DNA from: Halogeometricum sp. S1BR25-6
Lineage (GTDB): Archaea > Halobacteriota > Halobacteria > Halobacteriales > Haloferacaceae
Direction: 5' to 3'
Assembly (NCBI RefSeq): GCF_031624495.1
Contig: NZ_JAMQOP010000003.1
Coordinates: forward strand, 124,001-188,000
DNA: 64,000 bases
The notes beneath the pieces were generated by a model. The model was not told the origin of the DNA, did no database searches, and saw only the letters and a list, made by a program, of their open reading frames with translations. Both the position numbers and the translations under genes were made by a program. Every line of letters begins with the position of its first letter. Position 1 is the stretch's first letter. Positions 34,241-42,745 of the stretch are shown piece after piece.

Positions 34241-34402
34241 TTAGTTCTCGACCGAAACGACAGAGCCGACGAGCGGGGTATTTTTGCTGTACTGATCGTT
34301 ACCCATTCCTGTCTTGTTTTTTTGTTTCGTAATCGTCTCGATATTCCCGTATTCAGTCACTTCAGGCGCAGTGTACGACTTCTTCGATGAGTTCCCTGCC
34401 AT
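34241..34402 (-). CDS. Putative lasso-peptide precursor, 53 aa
   Basis: Read leftward from ATG 34402: the leader begins MAGNSSKKSYTAPEVTEYGN and continues IETITK. It matches the lasso leader pattern YxxPx(L/V)xxxGxxxxxT exactly (Tyr10, Pro13, Val15, Gly19, Thr25), which the RRE/PqqD protein recognises. The remainder is QKNKTGMGNDQYSKNTPLVG, then SVVSVEN. The only acidic residues after Thr25 are Asp36 and Glu52, so a 7-9 residue ring would need to start at Lys28, Asn29 or Lys30, or a 10-residue ring at Gln27; none is the usual Gly. It has its own TATA box and lies 97 bp beyond the cyclase stop. Confidence 0.82.
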   Translation of the reverse strand: MAGNSSKKSYTAPEVTEYGNIETITKQKNKTGMGNDQYSKNTPLVGSVVSVEN

Positions 34403-34428
34403 TAGCTCACACGAACATTGTCATAGCT

Positions 34429-34436
34429 ATATAAAA
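34429..34436 (-). promoter_or_regulatory. TATA box of the precursor gene
   Basis: On the minus strand the region reads ttttatatagc, with its centre about 30 bp before the precursor ATG at 34402. A short or absent leader is expected. A dedicated promoter would allow more precursor than enzyme, as is common in RiPP clusters. Confidence 0.6.
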
Positions 34437-34498
34437 ATGTTGCCCATCTGAAGCGTCATTTGTTACCTATCATTACGGGACTTTCACAGTTTGTTCAT

Positions 34499-36397
34499 TC
34501 ACAGGCTTTCAGACGCTGCGCTCTCTTCACCCGTCCGGTTTTTGTGTGATCTAAACCAGGTGAACAGCGAAAGCGCTCGCCATAGCACTTGCGCATCTTG
34601 CGTATTTGGATCTGTGCTAAACCGCTCGTAAGCTGCTCGTAGCTCGGCATCATCAAAGTAGTCCGTCGATTGCTCAGTCTCAAGGAGCAGCCGCTGAATC
34701 AGATCGTCCTCTAATGCAAGCGAATTCCAGAATGCTTCGCTCATATCCGTCTTCCAAGGTCGGGCTCGGATTTTCTCTGGCAGCAGGTCCGCAAGCGCTC
34801 GACGAAGTATCGAGCGGGTCCATCCATCTGAGAGCTGTTGAGTCGCCGGAATCGCCAGCGAAAACTCTACTAAACGTACGTCTGTGAACGGGTAGCGAGG
34901 TTCGATACCAAACTGAGCGGCTGCTAAGTCTGCTGTCTCTAGGCTCGCGGTCATCCGTCCGTCAAGGAGCGATCGATACTGTCGCCGCCGGGCTGTTTCT
35001 CGGAGTACCGAGACTGAATCCCGCTGTTTCAATCGCTTTCGAACCCCTATCCGTCGGGCATATCTTGTGTTGAGTGCGGGATTCTCGGCCGCTTCAAGCA
35101 CTGGATTTCCTCGTAGTCGTGCGTTCATTCGCTTTGTCCAGCTTGGAATTAGCGGTTTTGCGGCGTGTCGAATCAATAGATGCTTGGCTGGTGCACCAGT
35201 GACTTCTCCCATCGCTCTCGTCTCCCGAAGTAGGCGACGCCACCGGCCTGTCCGGAGTAACTCCGGAAGCAACCCTAATCCGTATCCTGCTGCACTGTCG
35301 CCCAAGGCCCCCTCAAGCAAGACGTCCACATCAACTTCGTTGGCGCGTTTCGACCGCTCCCAGATGGCATGGTGCATGGGGTCGTGTGGTGGTCTGTCAT
35401 ATTGCTGTTCCATGCACTCTCTATCTCCAAACGATCCGACATCGTCGAGAAACACGTAGTGCGATTCAACTCCATCGCGACAAGAGACCGCTTCGATAAA
35501 CTCCCGTTCGTCACTCGTCGGTGCTTGGTCATACACGTTTGAGAAGGTGTGTAGGAGTTGATCGTCCGGAAGATCGTTCCGCGCGGTGACCGTAATCGAC
35601 GACGAATCGAGGCCACCGCTGAGTGATGTGCCTGGCCTTCCCTCGGTTCGGAGTCGACAGCTCACTGCCTGCTCGAACAGGTCACGAAACCGACGTTCGT
35701 ATGCTGCGTCGGATTCTAGCGTAAGAGTTCTGTGGGGGTTGAGATCCCAATACTGCCGTTCTGTTGCCCGTTCGTCGTTGATCACTTTCACGTGCGCTGG
35801 CGGCAGTCGTCTGATCTCTTGATAGAACGTCCGCTCCTTATCCTCAAACAAGCCGACGAGAAAGTCCCCGATCGCTATGTCATTGACTTCGATTGAGACG
35901 AACGGGAGTGTGAGAAGCGCTTTTATCTCGGATGCGACTGCAAGGAGACCGTCTTCTTCGTAGTAGTAGATGGGTTTGACGCCAAACCGATCTCTGGCAC
36001 AGAACAACGTTTTGGCATCCGTGTCCCAGATCACGAACGCGAACGACCCAACAATGTGGTTGACGCACTGCGCCCCCCATTTTCGATACGCTGAAAGGAG
36101 GAGATGACTATCAGGCATCCGTGTGAGCGGCGCTTCGATCGATAATCGATCAGCAAGTTCGTCTCGATTATCGACTCGGGCATCAGCTACGATGAGATGT
36201 TCGCCATCGCGATAGGGTTGCTGATCGTACCGAGATTCGGGTGTTGACTGTAGTTGTTGGTGTCCGAGGGCGACCTGTTCGTCGCGCCACGAGATTCGAC
36301 CGTCGGGTCCGCGATGGTCGATACTATCTAGCATCGCCTCTATCCGATCGTTCGATATCCTGTCCTCACGATCAAATAACACGACGAGTCCGCTCAC
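34499..36397 (-). CDS. Lasso cyclase, asparagine-synthase-like, 632 aa
   Basis: The N-terminal domain resembles the class II amidotransferase of asparagine synthase but starts MSGLVVLFDREDR, so the catalytic Cys2 is missing and no glutaminase activity is expected, as in lasso cyclases. The synthetase domain has the PPi loop SLSGGLDSSSITV (residues 258-270). Lasso cyclases adenylate an Asp/Glu side chain of the core and close the macrolactam with the N-terminal amine. It overlaps the B2 peptidase gene by 4 bp. Context, more than sequence, separates it from primary asparagine synthase. Confidence 0.9.
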   Translation of the reverse strand: MSGLVVLFDREDRISNDRIEAMLDSIDHRGPDGRISWRDEQVALGHQQLQSTPESRYDQQPYRDGEHLIVADARVDNRDELADRLSIEAPLTRMPDSHLLLSAYRKWGAQCVNHIVGSFAFVIWDTDAKTLFCARDRFGVKPIYYYEEDGLLAVASEIKALLTLPFVSIEVNDIAIGDFLVGLFEDKERTFYQEIRRLPPAHVKVINDERATERQYWDLNPHRTLTLESDAAYERRFRDLFEQAVSCRLRTEGRPGTSLSGGLDSSSITVTARNDLPDDQLLHTFSNVYDQAPTSDEREFIEAVSCRDGVESHYVFLDDVGSFGDRECMEQQYDRPPHDPMHHAIWERSKRANEVDVDVLLEGALGDSAAGYGLGLLPELLRTGRWRRLLRETRAMGEVTGAPAKHLLIRHAAKPLIPSWTKRMNARLRGNPVLEAAENPALNTRYARRIGVRKRLKQRDSVSVLRETARRRQYRSLLDGRMTASLETADLAAAQFGIEPRYPFTDVRLVEFSLAIPATQQLSDGWTRSILRRALADLLPEKIRARPWKTDMSEAFWNSLALEDDLIQRLLLETEQSTDYFDDAELRAAYERFSTDPNTQDAQVLWRALSLFTWFRSHKNRTGEESAASESL

Positions 36398-36837
36398 AAG
36401 GTTCCTCCATCATTAAGCGGTGGTAGTGCTTCATAGCGAGAAAGATCGTCTAAGTCTCCAATGAGTATCTCTCCTTGATGTTCGAGCCAACTGTGGGCTT
36501 TCACTTGATCGCTCTCTTTCTCCACACCAATCCGATGTATTGGTCGGTAGTCGTATAGTCGAAGTAGCGTTTCAGCCGTAAGAGAGCGGACGAGACAGGT
36601 TCGCTCTCCCGGGAGTGCCCGGTCGACGACTTCGATAGTCTGTACGATCCGCTCTGGCGTAGGATTTCCAGGGACGAGTCGTCCCACCCTCTCGGACATC
36701 CACAGCAATCGCGTTCGTGTTCGAGCAAACTGGGCGGTAGACACTACGGTCGGTAAAGAGAGAAGTAGACCTACTGCGCTCAGTAGTCGGATCTGATCTC
36801 CGGTACGGTATGAAAGAAAGGTCGATAACTTCGACAT
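36394..36837 (-). CDS. Lasso peptide biosynthesis B2 protein (transglutaminase-like leader protease), 147 aa
   Basis: I start at MSKLSTFLSYRTGDQIRLLS, 7 bp after the PqqD gene. An N-terminal hydrophobic stretch (LLSAVGLLLSLP) leads to the Cys-protease part with Cys81 (ERTCLVRSLTAE), His115 (VKAHSWLEHQGE) and Asp128 (ILIGDLDD), the triad of the B2/McjB family. The enzyme cuts the leader after the RRE protein delivers the precursor. Length is normal for split B1/B2 systems. Confidence 0.9.
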   Translation of the reverse strand: MSKLSTFLSYRTGDQIRLLSAVGLLLSLPTVVSTAQFARTRTRLLWMSERVGRLVPGNPTPERIVQTIEVVDRALPGERTCLVRSLTAETLLRLYDYRPIHRIGVEKESDQVKAHSWLEHQGEILIGDLDDLSRYEALPPLNDGGTL

Positions 36838-36844
36838 CCGCGTA

Positions 36845-37141
36845 CTAGGTTGAGCTGTCGGGTTTAATCTGAACGAGGTCTTTCTCCAGTAAGTCCGAGA
36901 GGAGCGCGTCAACGTCACTCTGACAGCGTTCGTATTCGACGTCGTACTCTGCCGTCACCGCCTCGTATACTTCTTCTACCGTTCGAGGCTGCTGAACTGC
37001 CTCCCAGATGAATGTCCCCACATCGTTCAGACCGAAGTATTTGCCCTCTTCCGCCTGTAGTATCACAGTCTCTCCGTCGATTTCCGTAGAGAGACTGTCG
37101 TCTGTAGCCACCACCGTCCCGGATTTCAGTTCGTCTTGCAT
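36845..37141 (-). CDS. PqqD-family RiPP recognition element (lasso B1), 98 aa
   Basis: Starting MQDELKSGTVVATDDSLSTE, it has the PqqD pattern: a three-stranded sheet (ETVILQAEEGKYFGLNDVGT) followed by FIWEAVQQPRTVEEVYEAVT and a helix pair. PqqD-like RREs bind the leader's YxxP region and present it to B2 and the cyclase. It is encoded directly before the B2 gene, as in most lasso clusters with split B proteins. Another start lies 18 bp upstream. Confidence 0.9.
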   Translation of the reverse strand: MQDELKSGTVVATDDSLSTEIDGETVILQAEEGKYFGLNDVGTFIWEAVQQPRTVEEVYEAVTAEYDVEYERCQSDVDALLSDLLEKDLVQIKPDSST

Positions 37142-37204
37142 TCGTGACCCCACTGGCAATACTGATATTACGGTTGTACAATATAAACTCTAAGATTGGA
37201 ACGA

Positions 37205-38380
37205 CTATCTCTTGAGCTTCTTAAGTAGTTTCGGGATGAGCTTGAACGGCCGAATCAGATAGTACAGAGGATACAGTTTGGGAGGAAGCGGGAAGAACTT
37301 GACATCCACTTTCCGGGGGGCGAAAAGAACATCGATGAGCTCTTTGAACGACCCCCTGAGCGTATCATTGAGGAAGAAGACAACAGTCCATGGTTCAAGA
37401 TCTAAGCTCTCTCCAGTTGGATCGTATTGGAACAGTCTTGACGCAATGCTTGTACCAATTGTCGCTCGTCTGCAGTTCTGTACCTCTTCCTTGACCTTCT
37501 CTGGAATTTCCACCTTAGCGAGCTCAGCGGTTACACTGAGTCCGAATAGGACCGCAGTTTTCCAACCGTATCCCTCTGCCCGCGTGAGGACCGTTTCCCA
37601 TTCAATGTCGCGGTGAAAGAGCGCTGCGATATCACAGACCCATGAGAGCCGCGCCCAACCGTGTTTCGAGCCATGGGTGAGGAGTAACAGCGCTCTGTCC
37701 TCTGGTGACAACGCTTGTAATGTTCGTCCACCAACTGTGAGTGGTGTTCGTCGTTTCCAGAGATCCGTCACGACCCGTGCATTTGAGGCATTGCCGCCCG
37801 TGAACTGTGGTCGGAGCTCGATTTGAATATTCTCGTTCTCATTCTCAAACCTAAGCTCCCGTTCCCATCTGAAAAATGACTCGTCAACTAGTTTCTGTAA
37901 GGGAATCTCGCGAGCATTCGTTTGTTCATAGCCTGCTTCTCGTAGAATTTCTCGGGCGCGTGCGAGATCTTGTTGTCTGACGAGGACATCGAGGTCCTTG
38001 AACCATCGAGCGTTCAGATCCCCGTAGGCGAACTCGGAGAGGACTGGTCCTTTGTACGGAATAGCTTGAATACCGCTCTCTTTGAAAGCCTCTAAGACGC
38101 TGTGTAGTTCTTCGGTATGCTGTAGATTTTTCACCCCATTCATTCGATATTGGGATTCAAGGCTCTGGTAGACTTTCTCCGGGATTTTTGATTGAACGGG
38201 CTTGATTGATTCACGGAGATGTGAAGTCAGTCCGTGACTAGCTGCCAGTGGGAGTATCCGCTCCCAATCTGGATCTTCGCATGCTATCTTGTGAATGTGC
38301 TTGTCTGCATTGTCAGATCCTCCGGCTGACTGTACGATGTAGAATAAGATTTTTCCAGCCGGACTCCCTGGCATTGTCAT
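37205..38380 (-). CDS. Nucleotidyltransferase-family protein (NTP_transf_5-like) of the lasso cluster, 391 aa
   Basis: The family core is IQAIPYKGPVLSEFAYGDLN, then ARWFKDLDVLV (residues 104-134), with Lys110-Gly111 and the Asp129/Asp131 pair placed as in polymerase-beta-like nucleotidyltransferases. Homologues accompany lasso kinases; in pseudomycoidin the N protein is reported to take part in adding hexose to the phosphorylated peptide. It leads the leftward operon, 63 bp before the PqqD gene. A modification role on the lasso peptide is inferred from that precedent. Confidence 0.82.
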   Translation of the reverse strand: MTMPGSPAGKILFYIVQSAGGSDNADKHIHKIACEDPDWERILPLAASHGLTSHLRESIKPVQSKIPEKVYQSLESQYRMNGVKNLQHTEELHSVLEAFKESGIQAIPYKGPVLSEFAYGDLNARWFKDLDVLVRQQDLARAREILREAGYEQTNAREIPLQKLVDESFFRWERELRFENENENIQIELRPQFTGGNASNARVVTDLWKRRTPLTVGGRTLQALSPEDRALLLLTHGSKHGWARLSWVCDIAALFHRDIEWETVLTRAEGYGWKTAVLFGLSVTAELAKVEIPEKVKEEVQNCRRATIGTSIASRLFQYDPTGESLDLEPWTVVFFLNDTLRGSFKELIDVLFAPRKVDVKFFPLPPKLYPLYYLIRPFKLIPKLLKKLKR

Positions 38381-38516
38381 ACTATTGTTTTGTCTTCAGA
38401 TTAGCTCACATTAATATGTATCCATGACGGTGTGTTGCTCTGTGGATTGGGTCTTAGTCGGGTCTTGTGCTACTTCTATGCTGACTGCGAGAGTAACTTC
38501 ACAAGAATGAACCAGC

Positions 38517-38919
38517 TCATTTACAGGCTATCTCGCCGACGCAGTAGCCCGTCTGTCTATCTGCAGCGTACGTAGATGGCTATAGTAATTACTATCGACC
38601 ATCTGACGTCATCACTATCTACAACGGTCGCAAACTAATCACTACCAGTCGCTCGCCTATTGCTCGCTATAGGGATGATACGAGTTCGTTGATCTAAATA
38701 GGCTTCTCCCCTAGCCCACTTGCTGCTCTCAGTCTCAGAATCAGTGCAGAGCGCACAGAGTCTACTTGATGAGGAGAATGGCGAATGTATCTTGACAGGC
38801 GCTCACACGGACTAACGGACGCGGACGCACAGGCACCGATGTCTCTGGTTGCGTGTCCTCTCCGTGGGGTTGTTGGACTCTAGAGCGGATTTGAATGCAT
38901 GAGTGTCGGATGGAGTAGC
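38517..38919 (+). pseudogene. Decayed duplicate of the 101-aa/65-aa gene pair
   Basis: Blocks match 27890-28360 in order: ggctatctcgccgacgcagt for the GYLADA region, tggctatagtaattactatc for DGYSHHYY, then ggcgctcacacggact and ctccgtggggttgttggact for the zinc-finger gene, ending gagtgtcgga. Stops, deletions and transitions have destroyed both frames. It is the only recognisable content of the 680-bp gap after the lasso operon. Confidence 0.8.
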
Positions 38920-39065
38920 ATACGAGTTGAACGAATTCAGCACAACTACTTGGTAATATGCAGCTCAAAAAATATTATTCTGAATATGCTGCTATAGATG
39001 GCTTTTTATGAGTGACCGATGAGCTGACAGTATTATGTGGGTTAGAAATATGGGGGCAATGAATG

Positions 39066-39842
39066 ATGGGAGATAACTCACTTGGAATCATCATCCCAGC
39101 GTACGACCCCGATATTCTTACGCTTGAACAATACATCCGAGACGTTCGATCGGAATTCGCACCAGAAATCCTCCGCGTTGAGCTTGATACGCCGCGCCAG
39201 GCACATGTTGAGCGACTTGAGGAAACTGCTGATGTTGTGAACGTTGCGACCACGCGGCGTGGGAAGGGTGGAGCGATCATGGCTGGCTTTGACGCTCTCA
39301 AAACCGATATCCTTGCGTTTGCCGACGCTGATGGATCGGTCCCAGCAGACTCACTGCATGACGTAGTTCGGCAGATCAGCGAGGGGACTGCAGATGTAAG
39401 CCTTGCCTCGCGCCGACACCCCTCTTCGCATATCGTTGCTCACCAGACTGTCATCCGACGATTGCTTGGAGATGGCTTCGCGTTCGCGGCGCGTAAGATG
39501 CTCCCGACGCAGTGTCGAGACTACCAGTGTGGGGCGAAGGCGGTTCGAGCCGACGCGTGGGAAGCGATCGGTCATCACTGCTACGAGCCGGGATTCGCAT
39601 GGGACTTGGAGTTCGTCTCTGTCGCCGGTTCCTTGGGATACGAAATCGCAGAGGTCCCTGTGGTATGGGAGGACCACCCTGACTCGACCGTGAATCCACT
39701 CAGTACATCGTTGGAGTTAGCAACTGCACTTGTTGACGTAAAACGTCGAACCGATGCAATCGCGACGAGTCCGCGACATCGAAACGCAACGCCGACGGCG
39801 CATTCAAAACTGATGAAGTTAGGTGGAGAGGATGGCGACTAA
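39066..39842 (+). CDS. GT2-family glycosyltransferase, 258 aa
   Basis: MGDNSLGIIIPAYDPDILTL is the GT-A N-terminal strand, and the DxD motif is in AFADADGSVPADS. The rest (CRDYQCGAKAVRADAWEAIG, then YEPGFAWDLEFV) resembles dolichyl/polyprenyl-phosphate hexosyl synthases. It likely loads a sugar on dolichol phosphate at the cytoplasmic face. It overlaps the GtrA gene by 11 bp, and the following GT39 gene overlaps that by 8 bp, so the three form one operon. An ATG three bases earlier is equally possible. Confidence 0.9.
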   Translation: MGDNSLGIIIPAYDPDILTLEQYIRDVRSEFAPEILRVELDTPRQAHVERLEETADVVNVATTRRGKGGAIMAGFDALKTDILAFADADGSVPADSLHDVVRQISEGTADVSLASRRHPSSHIVAHQTVIRRLLGDGFAFAARKMLPTQCRDYQCGAKAVRADAWEAIGHHCYEPGFAWDLEFVSVAGSLGYEIAEVPVVWEDHPDSTVNPLSTSLELATALVDVKRRTDAIATSPRHRNATPTAHSKLMKLGGEDGD

Positions 39843-40296
39843 GCCCACCTCGGAGGTACTGCTTGAACGGGCCCGTATCGGGCAATTCGTCTCTGTGGGA
39901 GTCGTCGGCGCCGGTATCGAAACGGTGCTCGTTGCGGTTCTCACGGGATTGATGGGTGTTGGACCGCTCGCTGCGAAGGCTGTCGGCGCTGAGGCATCAA
40001 TTTCGACGATGTTCGTCGTGAACGATCGTTGGACGTTCGCCGATGAAGGTGCTGCCGGACTTATCGCGTGCGTTCGTCGCTGGCTGAAATCGCATGCTGT
40101 CCGTATCGTTGGATTGTCGGTCGCGTTCTCAGTGCTCTACGTGCTGACGAGTGTCGTGTCATACTCCGTTCAGCTCGCTGGTTTTGAGTTATGGCCGACC
40201 ATAGCGAACTGCATCGGCATTGGCATCGGAATGAGTATCAACTACGTTGCGGAGAGTCTGTTCACTTGGGAAGTCGTGGGAGATACGAATGTCTGA
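39832..40296 (+). CDS. GtrA-family membrane protein, 154 aa
   Basis: Four hydrophobic segments and the block FVVNDRWTFADEG are characteristic of GtrA proteins, which are thought to move polyprenyl-phosphate sugars across the membrane. The start MATKPTSEVLLERARIGQFV lies inside the end of the GT2 gene. In this operon it would flip the dolichyl-phosphate sugar made by the GT2 for use by the GT39 enzyme. Confidence 0.88.
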   Translation: MATKPTSEVLLERARIGQFVSVGVVGAGIETVLVAVLTGLMGVGPLAAKAVGAEASISTMFVVNDRWTFADEGAAGLIACVRRWLKSHAVRIVGLSVAFSVLYVLTSVVSYSVQLAGFELWPTIANCIGIGIGMSINYVAESLFTWEVVGDTNV

Positions 40297-42028
40297 CGAT
40301 CGAAATAGAAGCCTGGAACGATCTTCTCGGAGTCACTTGTCACTGCGTTTTAAGTCGATATTTCGACACTTTCCGACTCCTGAACGAAACCAAGAGGCAC
40401 GGTCACATTCGCGAATAGACTATACGCGGCTACTGGCGATAGTTGCTATCGGCGTCTATGTGTTTCTTCAATCGCTGGGACAGAACCCACTACGGCAGTG
40501 GGACGAGGCAATTTACGCAAACACCGCCCGGCACATGGTTCAGCGTGGCGAATGGCTTATACCACATCTCTATCTGCACCCGCAGAAGGATGTAATTGCG
40601 TTCCAAGCATTTCTCGAGAAACCACCTCTTGTGATGTGGTTGGAAGCGGTCTCGATGTCCATATTTGGTGTCTCTCGATTTGCAGCTCGGCTTCCAATAG
40701 CGATTCTGGCCATTCTATCGGCAATTCTCGTCTACTATATGGGACGGCAGATGATATCCCGCTTTGCTGGGTTCGTCGCCTCAGTTGTCTTCGTCACAAC
40801 GCCGATTATATTCGCCAATGGGCATGGGGCACGTACCGCGAATACGGATCTCCCATTAGTGTTCTTCGGTACGATCTTTGTGTTCTTGACATGGGTTGTT
40901 TTCACACAAGACAGGCGCGAGCTGCTCCCATATGTCGGTATCGCAGCGGCTCTCGCGGTTCTCACGAAGGGTTTCAGTGCTGGCACATTTGTAATTGCAG
41001 TTGCGCCACTTGTGCTCCTCTACTATCGAACGTTCTTGTCTAAGGAAATGTTCCTGTCAATTGGCGTAACTCTAGTGCTCGTTCTTCCTTGGCCCATCTA
41101 CGCATGGTTTCACTATAGGCAAGAGTTCTTGTACCAGATATTCTTCCAGCAAGTCCTTACACGGGCAACTGGGTCTGGGTTGTACTCCAAGTCTGGTGCT
41201 ATCTTTGAGTTCATGCGATATCCTTACTTCAGAGAGATCCCGAGTATGATGGACCCTTGGTTCGTTTTACTTTTCCCCGCTGCCGCGATTGCAGTTTATA
41301 CAGGCTGGCGAAAAAGGAGACTGAAAGCTCCAATATTTCTGGCTTGGTGGGCGCTCTCAACGTTCGGATTCTACGTAGTCACTGGGAACCACGGATGGTA
41401 CATAATGCCCATTGCGGTCCCCTGTGCTCTACTCATTGGAATTGGCGCAGATGCAATCACTGAGGAACATCCGAAGCTAATGGTCATCTCTGGGTTCGCA
41501 GTTGCAATATTAGTTCTCCGAACAAATTCTACTCTTTGGGCGGTTCTCCTCGGGATTGGGCTCATTATATGCTCAGAAAGAAATGGTATTAGTCAAAAGA
41601 TACAACACAGCTATTCAACAAAAGCCACGAATGTTCTCTCTCATGTCGTACCTGTCCTCTTTGCTTTTGCACTTGTTGTAGCACTTGTAGGTGGTATTCC
41701 AGTTGGATCCGGCAATTCATTTGATGGTTTCGAGCGTCTTGGGAAGGCAACAGACCAGCATGTTCCAAATGGAGAGCCTATAATACTAGGGCCGAATGCT
41801 CCGAAAAAAGAATTTGCTTTTTCATTTTATGCCCAGAGACCCATTAGCAGCGTCACAAGTGAAGAGATCGTCTCTCTCTCTCAAGAGACATACATAATTG
41901 TTGGTCCACAAACACAGTCGGAGCTAAGCCACGACTATCAGATATTGTACGAGGGCGGGAAATACAATCTTATTCATCTAAAACCCGACAGATCTGCATC
42001 AGTCGCTATAGAGAAAAGACGCCATTGA
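40289..42028 (+). CDS. GT39/ArnT-like membrane glycosyltransferase, 579 aa
   Basis: I start at MSDDRNRSLERSSRSHLSLR, overlapping GtrA by 8 bp. The first outer loop has the catalytic acidic motif QWDEAIYANTARHMV of the GT-C superfamily. About twelve membrane helices follow, including GHGARTANTDLPLVFFGTIF. ArnT/PMT enzymes transfer sugars from dolichyl phosphates to lipids or proteins outside the membrane. The acceptor is unknown; an S-layer glycan or glycolipid is likely in a haloarchaeon. Codon use is less GC-rich towards the 3' end. Confidence 0.9.
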   Translation: MSDDRNRSLERSSRSHLSLRFKSIFRHFPTPERNQEARSHSRIDYTRLLAIVAIGVYVFLQSLGQNPLRQWDEAIYANTARHMVQRGEWLIPHLYLHPQKDVIAFQAFLEKPPLVMWLEAVSMSIFGVSRFAARLPIAILAILSAILVYYMGRQMISRFAGFVASVVFVTTPIIFANGHGARTANTDLPLVFFGTIFVFLTWVVFTQDRRELLPYVGIAAALAVLTKGFSAGTFVIAVAPLVLLYYRTFLSKEMFLSIGVTLVLVLPWPIYAWFHYRQEFLYQIFFQQVLTRATGSGLYSKSGAIFEFMRYPYFREIPSMMDPWFVLLFPAAAIAVYTGWRKRRLKAPIFLAWWALSTFGFYVVTGNHGWYIMPIAVPCALLIGIGADAITEEHPKLMVISGFAVAILVLRTNSTLWAVLLGIGLIICSERNGISQKIQHSYSTKATNVLSHVVPVLFAFALVVALVGGIPVGSGNSFDGFERLGKATDQHVPNGEPIILGPNAPKKEFAFSFYAQRPISSVTSEEIVSLSQETYIIVGPQTQSELSHDYQILYEGGKYNLIHLKPDRSASVAIEKRRH

Positions 42029-42100
42029 CCTGATAGCACCGTGTAGATCGCCTCCTCAACTGGCACCCAAATATTAGACATTCGATGTGATTTTTCGAAG

Positions 42101-42745
42101 GGCACTGTCTAGTTAAGCCAGTTTGAGAAGTGAATAGGTCGTTGAGTGGTTTGGTTAGAATGCTCGCAGACCTGCTCGGTGAATGTTTTGCAGTGGATTT
42201 AGAGGAATGTTGGGAGCGTTCGCCGTCCACCTTCACGCGACTGGTTGTTCACTCAGAGAAACAGCCTCAATTCTCGCTGATTTAGGCGTTAAACGCTCTT
42301 ACCAGGCGATTTTCTAGTGGGTGTGTCGGCTGGCTGACAGCGTTTCGGACCCGCCGACGGCGCAGCCGTCACGGGTCGCTGTCGACGAAACCGCTATCAA
42401 AATCAACAGTGGATGGTCTTGGTTGTACGCTGCAATAGACATCGACACCAAGTTACTCTTTGGCGTACGACTATTCAAAAGACATGGTACCGATCCGGCG
42501 GCTACGTTCCTTCACGGAGTCATCGAGAAACACGATTGTGAAGATACCGTGTTTTTGGTCGATCAGTTCGGCTATCGGACTACCACCTCTCAATTAGGAC
42601 TGAGCGGCCGGGTTGACTCTGCGGATCGAAATCTCATCGCAAAGTGGTTTCACACTCTCACAATGCGAGTTGACCGCTTCCATAATTCGTGGGCATCAAG
42701 CGCTTAACCGACGAACACCGGTGAGGAGGTTAACTAGACAGTGCC
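42101..42745 (+). mobile_element. Decayed IS6-family element (ISH15-like) with perfect 16-bp TIRs
   Basis: The ends are ggcactgtctagttaa (42101-42116) and ttaactagacagtgcc (42730-42745). Between them a DDE transposase is broken: MLADLLGECFAVDLEECWER stops early; the next frame reads HATGCSLRETASILADLGVK-like sequence, then PSRVAVDETAIKINSGWSWL, VFLVDQFGYRTTTSQLGLSG and FHTLTMRVDRFHNSW before a stop. The C-terminal catalytic region is missing. No target-site duplication is evident. The 277 bp to the right hold nothing recognisable. Confidence 0.88.

Noticed and set aside
34499-36397. Primary asparagine synthase
   Set aside because: The catalytic Cys2 is missing and the gene overlaps the B2 protease next to an RRE gene and a leader-motif precursor, which fits a lasso cyclase better.
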